Source of the DNA: Lachnospiraceae bacterium
GTDB lineage: Bacteria > Bacillota > Clostridia > Lachnospirales > Lachnospiraceae
DNA length: 64,000 bases
Direction: 5' to 3'
Assembly: GCA_017416465.1 (NCBI GenBank)
Contig: JAFQCK010000141.1
Location: 109,242-173,241, forward strand
Both the position numbers and the translations under genes were made by a program. Position 1 is the stretch's first letter. Every line of letters begins with the position of its first letter. The notes under the pieces are model-generated. The model worked only from the letters and a program-made list of their open reading frames with translations, made no database searches and was not told where the DNA came from. Positions 44,217-53,524 of this stretch are shown in pieces.

Positions 44217-44900
44217 ATGATAGAAACAATATTTGATAACACAACAGGGATTATATATACATCGGATGCACTTAAGTGTGTTTTCGCTTCGTTAGTGATG
44301 GGATTAGTAATTAGTTTGATTTATATGTTTAGTGACAGAAAGAGAAGAATTTCACCTAATTTTGCTGTAACATTGGTGATTTTACCTGCTATAGTTTCAA
44401 TTGTAATTATTTTAGTGGGAAGTAATGTTGCAAGGGCGTTTTCGATAGCAGGTGTATTTTCGCTTATAAGATTTAGAAGTATACCGGGTGATTCTAAGGA
44501 TATTACGAGTGTGTTTTTTGCAATGTCAGTCGGACTTGCAAGTGGACTGGGATATATAAAGATGGCAGCGATTGTTACACTGATAATAGGTGCTGTATAT
44601 TTTATTTTAATGATAACAGGGTATGGTGTCCTTAAGGCAACTGAGAAGACTTTAAGGATAATGATTCCTGAGAACCTTAATTATCAGGGTGCTTTTGATG
44701 ATGTATTTAAAGAATATTCAAAGAATTATTATTTGGAAAAAGTACGAACAACTAATCTGGGTTCATTGTACGAGCTTACATATATTATAGTATTCAAAAA
44801 GGATGCAGATGAAAAGAAATTTATCGATGAGATTAGATGTAGAAATGGTAATTTGAATATTACATTATGTCAGAGAGAACCACATGTAGATACATTGTAA
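44217..44900 (+). CDS. DUF4956 membrane protein
   Basis: This 227-residue protein has four membrane helices in the first 140 residues with the family motif ARAFSIAGVFSLIRFRSIPG, then a soluble tail. DUF4956 proteins are almost always encoded beside VTC-domain proteins and may be transport or anchoring partners in polyphosphate metabolism. AAAGGTATGG lies upstream of the start. It ends before a terminator. Confidence 0.8.
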   Translation: MIETIFDNTTGIIYTSDALKCVFASLVMGLVISLIYMFSDRKRRISPNFAVTLVILPAIVSIVIILVGSNVARAFSIAGVFSLIRFRSIPGDSKDITSVFFAMSVGLASGLGYIKMAAIVTLIIGAVYFILMITGYGVLKATEKTLRIMIPENLNYQGAFDDVFKEYSKNYYLEKVRTTNLGSLYELTYIIVFKKDADEKKFIDEIRCRNGNLNITLCQREPHVDTL

Positions 44901-44962
44901 AGAATGTAATTCATATGTAAGTATGTATAATAAATTGGAAAAAAAAGTTGAATAGTAAAGGT

Positions 44963-45013
44963 AAAAATGTTATAATTATGACAATTGTTGGTTGTGAATT
45001 ATAACATTTTTTT
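44963..45013 (+). terminator. Terminator after VTC-DUF4956
   Basis: AAAAATGTTATAATT (44963-44977) pairs with AATTATAACATTTTT (from 44997), followed by further T. Confidence 0.75.
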
Positions 45014-45096
45014 GTTATAATAATAAAGATTTTTATTAAGATAGTTTTATTCGTTAAAGTAATATCTTTTGATTAAAGTAGTGAAGGGTAAGAAAC

Positions 45097-46146
45097 ATGC
45101 AGATTGAGAAGAAGATTTTTGGACAAGATGATAATGGCATTGTTTATAAATATTTAATTGAGAATAATGGGTTTAAAGTAGAATTATGTGAGTGTGGAGC
45201 TTCTATATTGTCGATTGTGATGAAAGATGGTTATGGAAGTGAGCGGGATGTTGTACTTGGTTTGGAAGGATTAGAAGCATATAAACGTAATTGGCCCGCA
45301 TTTGGGTCGGTTATAGGCAGATATGCTAACAGAATAAAAAAAGCTTCATTTAAAATAGATGATAAAAAGTATAATTTAAAGAAGAATATTATTGGTGGTT
45401 GTATCCATAGTGGATATGGTTATCATTATAGAAAATGGTCTTCGTCATATTATGAAGATTCAGATAATGTCTACGTTATATTTGAGTTATTTAGCGAAGA
45501 TGGTGATCAGGGATTTCCGGGAAATTTACAGGTCAAGGTTGAATATATAGTAACAAATAATAATACGTTATCAATTAATTATTATTATATTTCGGATAAG
45601 AAGACGCCGGTTAATCTTACTAACCATTGTTATTTTAATTTGGAAGGGTATGAAAGTGGAAGTGTTTTAGAACATTATTTAATGATTGATTCAAAGGCAG
45701 TGACACAGTTCGATAAGAATTTGATGCCTACCGGAAAGATTCTTGATATAGAAGGTTCGGCATTTGATTTTAATAAAAAGAAGCAGATAAAAGAAAATTT
45801 AGATAAAACATTTAAACCATATTGTTATGATAAAGAGTATGATATTAATTATGTACTTAATAAGGAATTAGAAGAATTTTCATTAGTTGCGAATTTAGAG
45901 TCGTATGTAAGCAAAATTGGTATGAATGTATATACGAATATGCCTGGAATGCAGTTTTATACTGCTAATGCAATTGGTGGTATGAAAGGTAAGAATGGAG
46001 TTGTTTATGAAAAGAATCCGGCAGTATGTTTTGAAACGCAGTTTTATCCGGATGCGGTAAATGTTAAAGAATTTCCTTCTCCGTTTATAGAAGCTAATAT
46101 AGAGGTTCATAAAAGAACGGATTATGAATTTTATATTATAAATTAA
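45097..46146 (+). CDS. galM: Aldose 1-epimerase
   Basis: This 349-residue mutarotase interconverts alpha and beta aldoses. It has GSVIGRYANRIKKASF, NLTNHCYFNLEG (catalytic His), LMPTGKILDIEGSAFDF and CFETQFYPDAVN (catalytic Glu). The length is normal for GalM. AAGGGTAAGAA precedes ATG. Its neighbours (nucleotidase, GGDEF-EAL, topB) suggest a loose operon rather than a galactose pathway. Confidence 0.9.
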   Translation: MQIEKKIFGQDDNGIVYKYLIENNGFKVELCECGASILSIVMKDGYGSERDVVLGLEGLEAYKRNWPAFGSVIGRYANRIKKASFKIDDKKYNLKKNIIGGCIHSGYGYHYRKWSSSYYEDSDNVYVIFELFSEDGDQGFPGNLQVKVEYIVTNNNTLSINYYYISDKKTPVNLTNHCYFNLEGYESGSVLEHYLMIDSKAVTQFDKNLMPTGKILDIEGSAFDFNKKKQIKENLDKTFKPYCYDKEYDINYVLNKELEEFSLVANLESYVSKIGMNVYTNMPGMQFYTANAIGGMKGKNGVVYEKNPAVCFETQFYPDAVNVKEFPSPFIEANIEVHKRTDYEFYIIN

Positions 46147-46197
46147 TTGATTTGAGGATATTTTGCGAGAGAAATTACTTGGAAATGGAGACATAAT

Positions 46198-46782
46198 ATG
46201 AAAAATTATAATTTTTTTGCGATGTTATCCCGAATGAAATATATAAATCGTTGGGGACTTATGAGAAATACTATTGATGAAAATATTGCGGAGCATAGTT
46301 TAGAGACTGCTTTTATTGCTCACGCATTGGCAGTTATTAATAATATTTATTTTGATGGTGATATAAGTCCTGATAAAGTAGCAGTATATGCTATGTATCA
46401 CGATACACCTGAGATTATAACAGGAGATTTGCCAACCCCTGTAAAATATTTCGCACCTGAGATAAAAAAGTCTTATGATATGGTGGAAGAAGCTGCGATT
46501 GAAAAACTTATTTCTTCATTACCGGTTGAAATGCAGGATATATATTCGAAATTACTGAAAGAAAATGAGATTGATAAGGAATATAGGATTATTGTAAAGG
46601 CAGCAGATAAGATTTCGGCACTTATAAAATGCATAGAAGAAAAAAGAATGGGAAATCAGGATTTTCTTCAGGCAGAATTAGCAACTTTAAGAGCAATAAA
46701 AGATTTAAACTGTAAAGAAGCAGATTATTTTATGAAAAGTTTTATAGAATCATATAATTTGACAATAGATGAGCAAGCGTAG
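46198..46782 (+). CDS. yfbR: HD-domain 5'-deoxynucleotidase (YfbR-like)
   Basis: The 194-residue HD protein has the YfbR pattern: FAMLSRMKYINRWGLMRNT, ENIAEHSLETAFIAHALA (metal His), YHDTPEIITGDLPTPVKYF (the HD dyad) and a later VKAADKISALIKC Asp. The family removes phosphate from dNMPs. It starts about 50 bases after galM and overlaps no other gene of the same frame. The symbol rests on family similarity. Confidence 0.85.
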   Translation: MKNYNFFAMLSRMKYINRWGLMRNTIDENIAEHSLETAFIAHALAVINNIYFDGDISPDKVAVYAMYHDTPEIITGDLPTPVKYFAPEIKKSYDMVEEAAIEKLISSLPVEMQDIYSKLLKENEIDKEYRIIVKAADKISALIKCIEEKRMGNQDFLQAELATLRAIKDLNCKEADYFMKSFIESYNLTIDEQA

Positions 46783-46801
46783 GAAAGAGGGATGTGAGAT
46801 T

Positions 46802-48535
46802 ATGGAAAAGAATATGGCTAAAGATTTGAATGCTGGTGAGTTGGAGCAGTTTTATAATTATATATCAGATGCTTCAGAAGATGGATTTAAATATGTTAAC
46901 TATGTTACAAATAAAGTTATTGTTTCTAATAAATATAAAGAATTTTTTGGTGTGGACCAATTAAATATTGCTTCTGATGGGAAAATGTTTGAAAAGGTTT
47001 TTGATGAAGATAAAAAATATGTCTTAGCTAATATTAGAAAGGCTATAAATGAAAAACTAAATTCGTATGAGTTAGAATACAGAATAGATAATGGAAGAAA
47101 GTGGATATCTCACACAGGAACTGTGAGATATGATGAAAATGGCAATGTTCTTGAGAAGTTATCTTTCTTTAAAGATGTTACTGAAATAAAAGAAAAGCAA
47201 CTTGAACTTGAAAGAATGGCTTATTATGATAATGACACAGGTGCTTATAACAGGAATTATTTTGTAAAAAGATTGCAAAAAGCAATAGACAAGATTCCTA
47301 ATAGTCATAACATAGTTCAAGTTTTATACATAGATATTGATAATTATAATATCATTAATGATATTTATGGATTTTCATATGGTGATGAAGTAATATGTAA
47401 ATTTGCGAAGATAATTAACGAATTCACATCTCATACAGTAAAAGTGGGACGTTTTAATAATGATGAGTTTGCTATGGCTTTATTTGATGCCGAATCTGAT
47501 GATTCTGCAATTGAATTATATAAAGAAATTATTGCAAGGCTTGAAAAACCAATAACACTTACTAACGGAAGAGAAGTGTATATAAGTATCAGTGTTGGAA
47601 TTGCAAAATATTGTGACGAAATGCAGAATGCTACTGATATGATAAGATGTGCTGATATAGCTATGTTTAATGTTAAACAAAATGGTAAGAATAATGTTCT
47701 TATATATGAAAATTGTATGATGAATAAGTTTGTTAAGAATGTACAACTCGAGCATGAGTTAAAATCTGCTGTAGAGAATCTTGAATTTATTCTTAATTAT
47801 CAGCCTCAATTTTATTCTAATCAAAAGTTTTTAAGAGGTGTAGAGGCATTACTTAGATGGCAATTGAAGGACGGTAAATTTGTTAGTCCTGCGGAATTTA
47901 TTCCAATGGCTGAGAAGAACGGAACGATTGTAAGTATTGGTACATGGGTAATAAAGAAAGCATTAGAAGATTTTGCAGAGTTTAAAGAGAAGTATTCATA
48001 TGACGGAATGATTTCTATTAATATTTCTGCAATTCAGTTAAAAGAGAAGAATTTCAGTGGAATTCTTAAATATTATACAGAATATTATAATCTTGATCCT
48101 GAAAAAATTGAAATAGAGATAACGGAAAGTGTATTGATTGAGGATTCAGAATCAACTATAAATTTACTAAAGAGTCTTAGAGACTTTGGATTTAAGATAT
48201 CATTAGATGATTTTGGAACAGGATATTCATCTCTTTCATATTTACGAGATATTCCGATTAATACACTTAAAATTGACAAATCATTTGTTGATACAATGCT
48301 TGAAGATGAATCAACAAGTATTATAACTGATGCAGTAATTAAGATGGTTAAGAAACTTGGATTAGAGACTATTGCGGAAGGTGTGGAAACTGAAGAACAG
48401 TTTGAATACCTTATGAGAATGAACTGTGATAATATTCAGGGATATTTACTTGGCAGACCAATGCCAAAAGAAGAATTGGTTAAAATTATTCTTGAAGAAA
48501 ATAAAAGTAAATTAGAAAGAAGTATTTATGGCTAA
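46802..48535 (+). CDS. PAS-GGDEF-EAL protein, probable cyclic-di-GMP phosphodiesterase
   Basis: The protein has about 577 residues. An N-terminal PAS domain (about 20-135) is followed by a degenerate GGDEF domain (NNDEF at 219-223 replaces GGDEF) and an intact EAL domain (EALLRW from 348, EITESVL, DDFGTGYSSLSYL, EGVETEEQ). The GGDEF half is thus probably a regulatory or GTP-binding module and the protein degrades cyclic di-GMP. ATG 46802 is chosen with GAGG upstream; the frame is open from 46769 in the previous gene. It overlaps topB by 8 bases. Confidence 0.85.
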   Translation: MEKNMAKDLNAGELEQFYNYISDASEDGFKYVNYVTNKVIVSNKYKEFFGVDQLNIASDGKMFEKVFDEDKKYVLANIRKAINEKLNSYELEYRIDNGRKWISHTGTVRYDENGNVLEKLSFFKDVTEIKEKQLELERMAYYDNDTGAYNRNYFVKRLQKAIDKIPNSHNIVQVLYIDIDNYNIINDIYGFSYGDEVICKFAKIINEFTSHTVKVGRFNNDEFAMALFDAESDDSAIELYKEIIARLEKPITLTNGREVYISISVGIAKYCDEMQNATDMIRCADIAMFNVKQNGKNNVLIYENCMMNKFVKNVQLEHELKSAVENLEFILNYQPQFYSNQKFLRGVEALLRWQLKDGKFVSPAEFIPMAEKNGTIVSIGTWVIKKALEDFAEFKEKYSYDGMISINISAIQLKEKNFSGILKYYTEYYNLDPEKIEIEITESVLIEDSESTINLLKSLRDFGFKISLDDFGTGYSSLSYLRDIPINTLKIDKSFVDTMLEDESTSIITDAVIKMVKKLGLETIAEGVETEEQFEYLMRMNCDNIQGYLLGRPMPKEELVKIILEENKSKLERSIYG

Positions 48536-50591
48536 ATCGATATATATAGCGGAAAAACCAAGTGTTGCGAGAGAGTTTGCAAAAGCGCTTAAGATAACGG
48601 GTAAGAATCATGACGGATATATTGAGAATGATGAAAATATCGTAACTTGGTGTGTTGGTCATCTGGTTACTATGAGTTATCCTGAGGCTTATGATGATAA
48701 TTTAAAAAAATGGAGTTTAACTACATTACCATTTCTACCTAAAGAATGGAAATATGAAGTTATTGATGCAGTAAAAAAGCAGTTTAATGTTGTTAAGAAT
48801 TTACTTAACAGAGAAGATGTCGATACTATTTACGTTTGTACTGACTCAGGGCGAGAAGGAGAATATATATATCGTCTTGTTGAACAGATGTCGGGAGTAA
48901 AGGGGAAAATTCGTAAAAGAGTATGGATAGATTCGCAGACAGAAGAAGAGATTTTAAAAGGAATTAAGAATGCGAAAGATTTATCAGAATATGATAATTT
49001 ATCAAATGCAGCATATTTAAGAGCAAAAGAAGATTATCTTATGGGAATTAATTTTTCAAGAGTCTTAACCTTAAAATACGGTAATTCGGTTTCGAATATG
49101 TTACATCAGGATAGGGCAGTGTTGTCAGTAGGAAGAGTGATGACATGTGTACTTGGGATGGTGGTTCGAAGAGAAAGAGAGATAAGGGCATTCGTAGAGA
49201 TGCCCTTTTACAGAGTAAATGCAAATGTAAAGTGTTCAGAAAAATTTGATTTTGATGCTGAATGGAAAGTAAATGAAAAGTCTAAATATTTCAATTCGCC
49301 ATATTTATATAAAGATAATGGTTTTAGGAAAGAAGAATATGCTAAAGAACTTATTAATTTAATTAATACTAGTGGAAATACATTTACAGTAGAAAATATA
49401 GAGAAAAAAGTGGAGAAAAAAAATCCACCATTATTATTTAATCTTGCAGAACTACAAAATGAGTGTTCAAAGCTTTTCAAAATAAGTCCTGATGAAACAC
49501 TTAAGATTGTTCAGGATTTATATGAAAAAAAATGTGTAACATATCCAAGAACTGATGCAAGAGTATTATCAACAGCAGTAGCAAAAGAGATAACCAAGAA
49601 TATAAAAGGTTTAAGTAATTTTATACCTTTAAAAGAATTTTCGGATGAAATTATTGAGAAAGAAATGTATAAGGGTATTGAAAAAACAAGATATGTTGAT
49701 GATAAACAGATTACTGACCATTATGCGATAATTCCTACAGGTCAGGGACTTGCTAACATTAATAATTTAAATCCAATATATGCAAAAGTATATGAGGTTA
49801 TAGCAAGAAGATTTATAGCAATTTTTTATCCACCGGCAAGGTATCAAAAGATTAGTATAAAAGGGACAATGCCGATAAAAGAAGTTAACGAAGAATATAC
49901 AGAAACATTTCAGGCTTCATTTAAAGTATTATTTGATGAAGGATATTTAAAGGTTATGGAATATTCTTTTGTGAGTAAAAAAGATGCAAATAATTCATCT
50001 GATACAAATAATACCGGTGAAGGAAATTCAGGGGAAAGTAATACTAATGATAAAGTATTAAGTGATGAAGCTATTAAAGCATTGAAAAATTTGAAAAAAG
50101 ATGATAAACTGACTTGCAATGATTTATATATTAAGGAAGGAAAGACAACCCCACCTAAAAGATATAATTCAGGTTCTATAATTCTTGCTATGGAAAGTGC
50201 AGGACAGCTTATTGAAGATGAAGAACTGAGAGCACAGATTAAAGGTAGTGGTATTGGTACCAGTGCAACCAGAGCAGAGATTTTAAAGAAACTTATTAAC
50301 ATAAAGTATATAGCCCTTAATAAGAAGACACAGATTATTACACCAACACAGTATGGAGAAGCAGTTTTTGAGGTTGTTGATTTATCAATTAATCATTTGC
50401 TTAATCCGGAACTTACTGCGAGTTGGGAGAAAGGACTTACATATGTTTCAGAAGGAAAGATTACACCCGATGAATATATGGAGAAGTTAGAAGGATTTGT
50501 GTCCAGAAGGACAATGGGAGTTATTAATTCTAATAGACAATATGAATTAAGAAAAAAAATTGAAGAAGTAGCAATTTATTATAAAAAGTAG
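48528..50591 (+). CDS. topB: DNA topoisomerase III
   Basis: This 687-residue type IA topoisomerase has the TOPRIM start AEKPSVAREFAKALK, the acidic motif TDSGREGEYIYR, and active-site Tyr339 in VTYPRTDARVL. An Asn/Ser/Gly-rich insertion (about residues 486-509) lies before the last domain, and there is no C-terminal zinc ribbon. It relaxes and decatenates DNA. Its first codons overlap the upstream EAL gene. It directly precedes glmS. Confidence 0.93.
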   Translation: MAKSIYIAEKPSVAREFAKALKITGKNHDGYIENDENIVTWCVGHLVTMSYPEAYDDNLKKWSLTTLPFLPKEWKYEVIDAVKKQFNVVKNLLNREDVDTIYVCTDSGREGEYIYRLVEQMSGVKGKIRKRVWIDSQTEEEILKGIKNAKDLSEYDNLSNAAYLRAKEDYLMGINFSRVLTLKYGNSVSNMLHQDRAVLSVGRVMTCVLGMVVRREREIRAFVEMPFYRVNANVKCSEKFDFDAEWKVNEKSKYFNSPYLYKDNGFRKEEYAKELINLINTSGNTFTVENIEKKVEKKNPPLLFNLAELQNECSKLFKISPDETLKIVQDLYEKKCVTYPRTDARVLSTAVAKEITKNIKGLSNFIPLKEFSDEIIEKEMYKGIEKTRYVDDKQITDHYAIIPTGQGLANINNLNPIYAKVYEVIARRFIAIFYPPARYQKISIKGTMPIKEVNEEYTETFQASFKVLFDEGYLKVMEYSFVSKKDANNSSDTNNTGEGNSGESNTNDKVLSDEAIKALKNLKKDDKLTCNDLYIKEGKTTPPKRYNSGSIILAMESAGQLIEDEELRAQIKGSGIGTSATRAEILKKLINIKYIALNKKTQIITPTQYGEAVFEVVDLSINHLLNPELTASWEKGLTYVSEGKITPDEYMEKLEGFVSRRTMGVINSNRQYELRKKIEEVAIYYKK

Positions 50592-50610
50592 CTTAGAAAA
50601 GGAGCATAAT

Positions 50611-52431
50611 ATGTGTGGAATTGTAGGTTATGTTGGTAACAGAGAGTGTGCAGATATACTTGTTGATGGATTAAAACGTCTTGAATATAGAGGGTATGAT
50701 TCAGCAGGTATTGCAGTTTTTCAAAATGGTAAAATAAAAGTTGCAAAATCTAAAGGTAAACTTGTTGATTTGGAACAGAAAATGGAAAGTGGTGAAAAAC
50801 CACATGGAATATGTGGTATTGGTCATACTAGATGGGCCACTCATGGAGAACCATCAGATATTAATTCTCATCCTCATGGAAATAAGAGGGTTACAATTGT
50901 TCATAACGGAATAATTGAAAATTATAAGCAAATAAAAGATTTTCTTATTGCACAGGGATATGGTTTTGAAAGCGAGACAGACACAGAAACAGTCGCAAAA
51001 TTATTGGATTATTATTATGATGGTAATCCAATTGAAACAATCAGTAAGATGATTGACAAAGTTAATGGTTCTTATGCTCTTGGAATTTTATTTAGAGACT
51101 ATCCGGATACAATCTATGCAGTTAGAAAAGAAAGTCCATTGATTATTGGATTAGGAGAGAATGAAAACTTTATAGCATCCGATGTTACACCTATTCTTAA
51201 GCATACAAGAAAATATTACTTGCTTGAACATGATGAAATAGCAATAATTAATCAAACAGGTGTAAAGGTATGTACTACAGAGGGAGAAGAAATTGAAAAA
51301 GAAGAGCATATAGCAGATTGGGATATAGATGCAGCTGAAAAAGGTGGATATGAGCATTTTATGCTTAAAGAGATTAATGAACAGCCAACAGCTATTAGAA
51401 CTACTATTTCACCTAGAATACAGAATGATTTACCATATCTTGAAGAGAGTGGTTTAACGTTTGAAATGCTTAAGAATTATAAAAGACTTTTTGTTGTTGC
51501 TTGTGGAACAGCTATGCATGCAGGGCTTGTTGGTAAATATGTTATAGAAAAATTAGCAAGAGTTGAAGTTATAGTTGATATTGCTTCAGAATTCAGATAT
51601 AGAAATCCAATCATTTCAGAGGATGATTTAGTAATATTAGTATCACAATCAGGAGAGACAGCAGATACTATTGCAGCACTTAAATTAGCAAAAGAAAGAG
51701 GTGCTACAACTTTAGCGATTGTAAATGTAAAAGGTTCAACGATAGCAAGAGAAGCTGATTTGGTTATTTATACACATGCAGGTCCGGAGATATCAGTAGC
51801 GTCTACAAAAGCTTACAGTGTGCAGTTGAGCATAATGTATCTTCTTGCATTTGAGCTTGCGTATGCAAAAGGTGCAATAACTGAAGAAAGATGTAAAGAA
51901 CTAACAAAACAACTTATAGATATTCCTGAAAAATTAAGTGAGGTATTGGTGCTTAAAGAAAGATGTCAGTTCATCGCATCAAGACTTGTAAATTCTGAAA
52001 GTCTTCTTTATATTGGGAGAGGTCTTGATTATGCACTTAGTATGGAAGGTTCATTAAAACTTAAGGAAATATCATATATTCATTCTGAGTCTTATGCAGC
52101 GGGAGAATTAAAGCATGGAACAATTTCGTTAGTTACAGAGGATATGCCTGTTGTAGCAGTTGCAACACAGAGTGACTTGTTGGAAAAGACAATAAGCAAT
52201 GTAAAAGAAGTAAAAGCAAGAGGTGCAAAGGTATCTATTATATGTCCTGAAGATGTTGAGATAGGTAAGGATGTTGCAAATCATCTTATTAAGTTGCCTA
52301 AGATGGAGGATATATTGATGCCAATGCTTGCTGCGGTTCCAATGCAGTATATTGCATATTACACTGCAGTATTAAAAGGTTGTGACGTTGACCAGCCAAG
52401 AAATCTTGCAAAATCTGTTACAGTTGAATAA
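50611..52431 (+). CDS. glmS: Glutamine-fructose-6-phosphate aminotransferase (isomerizing)
   Basis: The 606-residue enzyme makes glucosamine-6-phosphate. It has an N-terminal class II glutaminase (Cys2 in MCGIVGYVG, RLEYRGYDSAG, GHTRWATHG), two SIS domains (SQSGETADT, STKAYSVQL) and the terminal QPRNLAKSVTVE. AAAAGGAG precedes ATG. The gap to topB is only 19 bases, so the glmS ribozyme common in Firmicutes is absent here. Confidence 0.96.
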   Translation: MCGIVGYVGNRECADILVDGLKRLEYRGYDSAGIAVFQNGKIKVAKSKGKLVDLEQKMESGEKPHGICGIGHTRWATHGEPSDINSHPHGNKRVTIVHNGIIENYKQIKDFLIAQGYGFESETDTETVAKLLDYYYDGNPIETISKMIDKVNGSYALGILFRDYPDTIYAVRKESPLIIGLGENENFIASDVTPILKHTRKYYLLEHDEIAIINQTGVKVCTTEGEEIEKEEHIADWDIDAAEKGGYEHFMLKEINEQPTAIRTTISPRIQNDLPYLEESGLTFEMLKNYKRLFVVACGTAMHAGLVGKYVIEKLARVEVIVDIASEFRYRNPIISEDDLVILVSQSGETADTIAALKLAKERGATTLAIVNVKGSTIAREADLVIYTHAGPEISVASTKAYSVQLSIMYLLAFELAYAKGAITEERCKELTKQLIDIPEKLSEVLVLKERCQFIASRLVNSESLLYIGRGLDYALSMEGSLKLKEISYIHSESYAAGELKHGTISLVTEDMPVVAVATQSDLLEKTISNVKEVKARGAKVSIICPEDVEIGKDVANHLIKLPKMEDILMPMLAAVPMQYIAYYTAVLKGCDVDQPRNLAKSVTVE

Positions 52432-52515
52432 ACTTATAATTTGATTTAAAAATAATCATATATAAGGTTATAAATGTGTCTTGATTTATGAAGTAAAACT
52501 TGTTTACAAATAACC

Positions 52516-52557
52516 GAAGTTCAGGTAAAATCTGTGATAGATTTTATACTGAACTTC
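52516..52557 (+). terminator. Long hairpin downstream of glmS
   Basis: GAAGTTCAG (52516-52524) pairs with CTGAACTTC (52549-52557) and an inner TAAAATCT/AGATTTTA stem continues it. No T run follows. It may protect or end the glmS transcript. Confidence 0.5.
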
Positions 52558-52591
52558 TAGTATGTAATAATAATATAGGCAGTTGTGAAAC

Positions 52592-52728
52592 TAATTAATA
52601 ACACTTTGGGCATAACGAATTGCGACTCCTAGCGAACAATTCGGCGAGGTTTGTACGTCGAAGACGAACAAAGAAGCCGTAATTGTACGATAGGCGGAGT
52701 GAGAGTATGCACAAAGTGTTATTAATTA
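52592..52728 (+). repeat. Structured palindromic repeat, family A copy 2
   Basis: TAATTAATAACACTTTG (52592-52608) and its exact complement (52712-52728) form a 17-bp outer stem. Inside are CGAATTGCGACTCCTAGCG, a central hairpin around TACGTCGAAGACGA, and TTGTACGATAGGCGGAG. A second stem ACAATTCGGC/GCCG-T-AATTGT lies between. It shares the boxes with copies at 28051 (minus) and 60521, while stems differ. It lies between glmS and the beta-helix gene. Confidence 0.8.
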
Positions 52729-52775
52729 GAACTTCATAACTATCTAAATAAGTTAATTATAGAAAGGCTATTTTA

Positions 52776-53450
52776 ATGATTATGAATGAAGAATTAAAAA
52801 TAAATACTTTACTTGACTTAGAACATACCATAACAGCAGATTTTTTCGAAGGTCTTGAATATCCATGGGAAGTATTTAAAGGTTTGAGTGAAAAAATAAT
52901 TAAACTTGGAAAATCTCTTCCAAAAGATAGATATGATAACATCGGTGATAATATTTGGGTTGCAAAATCTGCAAAGGTGGCAGCTACTGCATGTTTAAAT
53001 GGACCATTAATAATAGATGAAGATGCAGAGATTAGACATTGTGCATTCATCAGAGGAGAGGCTGTTGTAGGAAAAGGTTCTATTGTTGGTAATTCTACAG
53101 AATTAAAGAGTTCTATTCTTTTTGATAATGTACAGACACCACATTATAATTATGTTGGAAATTCTGTATTATCATATAAATCACATATGGGTGCAGGCTC
53201 TATTACAAGCAATTTAAAATCTGATAAATCTTTAGTAACTATTAAAACTAAAGAAGAAAAGGTTGAAACTAATCTTAAAAAGCTTGGTGCGATTTTAGGA
53301 AGTAATGTTGAAGTAGGATGTAATAGTGTCTTGAATCCGGGTACAATAGTAGGAAAGGATTCAAATATATATCCTTTATCAATGGTTAGAGGATATGTTC
53401 CTGCCGGTTCTATTTATAAGAATGCCGGTGAAGTGGTATCCAAGATGTAA
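52776..53450 (+). CDS. Left-handed beta-helix (GlmU C-terminal-like) protein
   Basis: The 224-residue protein is almost all hexapeptide repeats (VAKSAKVAATACLNGPLIID, AVVGKGSIVGNSTELKSS, VGNSVLSYKSHMGAGSIT, VGCNSVLNPGTIVGKDSNIYPL). The repeat is like the acetyltransferase half of GlmU; no nucleotidyltransferase domain is present. Downstream of glmS, it could act in amino-sugar acetylation, but acyl-donor residues cannot be fixed from sequence alone. AAAGG precedes ATG. It is often annotated as UDP-GlcNAc pyrophosphorylase-like. Confidence 0.75.
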   Translation: MIMNEELKINTLLDLEHTITADFFEGLEYPWEVFKGLSEKIIKLGKSLPKDRYDNIGDNIWVAKSAKVAATACLNGPLIIDEDAEIRHCAFIRGEAVVGKGSIVGNSTELKSSILFDNVQTPHYNYVGNSVLSYKSHMGAGSITSNLKSDKSLVTIKTKEEKVETNLKKLGAILGSNVEVGCNSVLNPGTIVGKDSNIYPLSMVRGYVPAGSIYKNAGEVVSKM

Positions 53451-53524
53451 TACTTTGATTTATAAAGTTTGCAATATTATATTAAACTATTAAAGAAAAC
53501 AAGATTTTTTTGGAGGATTTAGTT

